DNA of 13,474 bases from Candidatus Lindowiibacteriota bacterium (GTDB taxonomy: Bacteria > Lindowbacteria > 2-12-FULL-62-27). Positions 13,235 to 13,474 of this stretch are shown in pieces. The notes under the pieces are model-generated. The model was not told the origin of the DNA, did no database searches, and was given only the letters and a program-made list of their open reading frames with translations. The first letter of the stretch is position 1. Each line of letters begins with the position of its first letter. The stretch lies in assembly GCA_023249255.1 (NCBI GenBank), contig JAHFCY010000072.1, positions 1 to 13,474 on the forward strand, given 5' to 3'. Made by a program: the position numbers and the translations under genes.

Positions 13235-13474
13235 GCCGATGATCCGAATCCGCGGCGGCGCAGGATGCCCGCCACGTCCGCCTTTTCCATATTTTGGCGC
13301 CGGATCAACTGGCGCATGATCGCGCCTGACCATCCAAGGCCGGCGTAATCCGGTCCCCAGAACGGCGCCCACCGTTCAGGCGATCTCGCAAGTCCGTTCA
13401 AACGATGCAGCCATTTCACGGGATGTGCGCAACGCTTAACAGCGCGGGAGAGGTCGATGTTTCCCGGCATTCTT
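13231..13474 (-). CDS. Unrecognised protein, C-terminal part (runs off right edge)
   Basis: An open minus-strand frame enters at the right edge and ends at TGA 13233-13231, giving at least 80 codons. Its residues look like real protein (KWLHRLNGLARSPERWAPFW, then GPDYAGLGWSGAIMRQLIRR), rich in Trp, Leu and Arg with good hydrophobic spacing. I do not recognise the family. A Met codon at 13470 is within the window, but the frame stays open beyond it, so it is probably internal. The main support is the four-base GTGA overlap with the GT4 start, the same junction type seen at 7915 and similar to the ATGA at 186. It is most likely another glycan-assembly gene in the same transcript, but that is guilt by association. 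Confidence 0.6.
   Translation of the reverse strand, partial: RMPGNIDLSRAVKRCAHPVKWLHRLNGLARSPERWAPFWGPDYAGLGWSGAIMRQLIRRQNMEKADVAGILRRRGFGSSA

Noticed and set aside
13235-13372. An upstream extension of the GT4 to an ATG at 13372.
   Set aside because: The added residues are Arg/Pro-rich and overlap a better frame. The GTG at 13234 matches the family start and forms a GTGA overlap.
1-13474. CRISPR arrays, tRNA or rRNA genes, transposases, toxin-antitoxin pairs, defence genes.
   Set aside because: I looked for regularly spaced repeats, inverted terminal repeats and relevant protein motifs and found none. All long frames are accounted for by glycan genes or their shadows.

Overview
This window is a stretch of a surface-polysaccharide (O-antigen, capsule or LPS-type) biosynthesis island from a moderately GC-rich bacterium, probably a Gram-negative-type diderm. 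The basis is gene content: four glycosyltransferases of ordinary types (three GT2, one GT4), a GT-B-like surface-carbohydrate protein, a KdsB-like CMP-sugar synthetase, several NAD(P)-dependent sugar-modifying dehydrogenases, a SAM methyltransferase and a sugar epimerase. No taxonomic marker is present, so I do not assign a phylum. I see no rRNA, tRNA, CRISPR array, transposase or integrase. No gap between genes exceeds about 100 bases.

Layout. (1) Minus strand, 3359 to 1: a 628-aa GT-B-like surface carbohydrate protein, a 396-aa Gfo/Idh/MocA oxidoreductase, and a GT2 glycosyltransferase that runs off the left edge (its start overlaps the oxidoreductase stop as ATGA). (2) Plus strand, 3387 to 8895: a tight five-gene operon of KdsB-like cytidylyltransferase, SerA-like D-2-hydroxyacid dehydrogenase, class I methyltransferase, a GT2 fused to a zinc-dependent medium-chain dehydrogenase, and a GalE-like epimerase. 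Three of its junctions overlap or lie within 26 bases. (3) Minus strand, 11185 to 8873: a single large protein with an N-terminal acetyltransferase half and a C-terminal PIG-L/LmbE deacetylase. (4) Plus strand, 11242 to 12165: a GT2 glycosyltransferase. (5) Minus strand, 13474 to 12158: the 3' end of an unrecognised gene followed by a GT4 glycosyltransferase that starts at a GTG overlapping its stop. Both convergent gene pairs overlap at their 3' ends (23 and 8 bases), and both divergent pairs are separated by short gaps (27 and 56 bases).

How the genes could work together (inference). The cytidylyltransferase and hydroxyacid dehydrogenase are translationally linked and probably make and activate an acidic sugar or small hydroxyacid. 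The Gfo/Idh/MocA protein, the dehydrogenase half of the GT2 fusion and the epimerase would remodel nucleotide sugars. The glycosyltransferases assemble the repeat unit, and the methyltransferase and the acetyltransferase-deacetylase protein decorate it. The most unusual items are the two fusion proteins: a GT2 joined to a zinc dehydrogenase, and a GNAT-like N-acyltransferase joined to an N-deacetylase. The second could exchange the acyl group on an amino sugar within one polypeptide.
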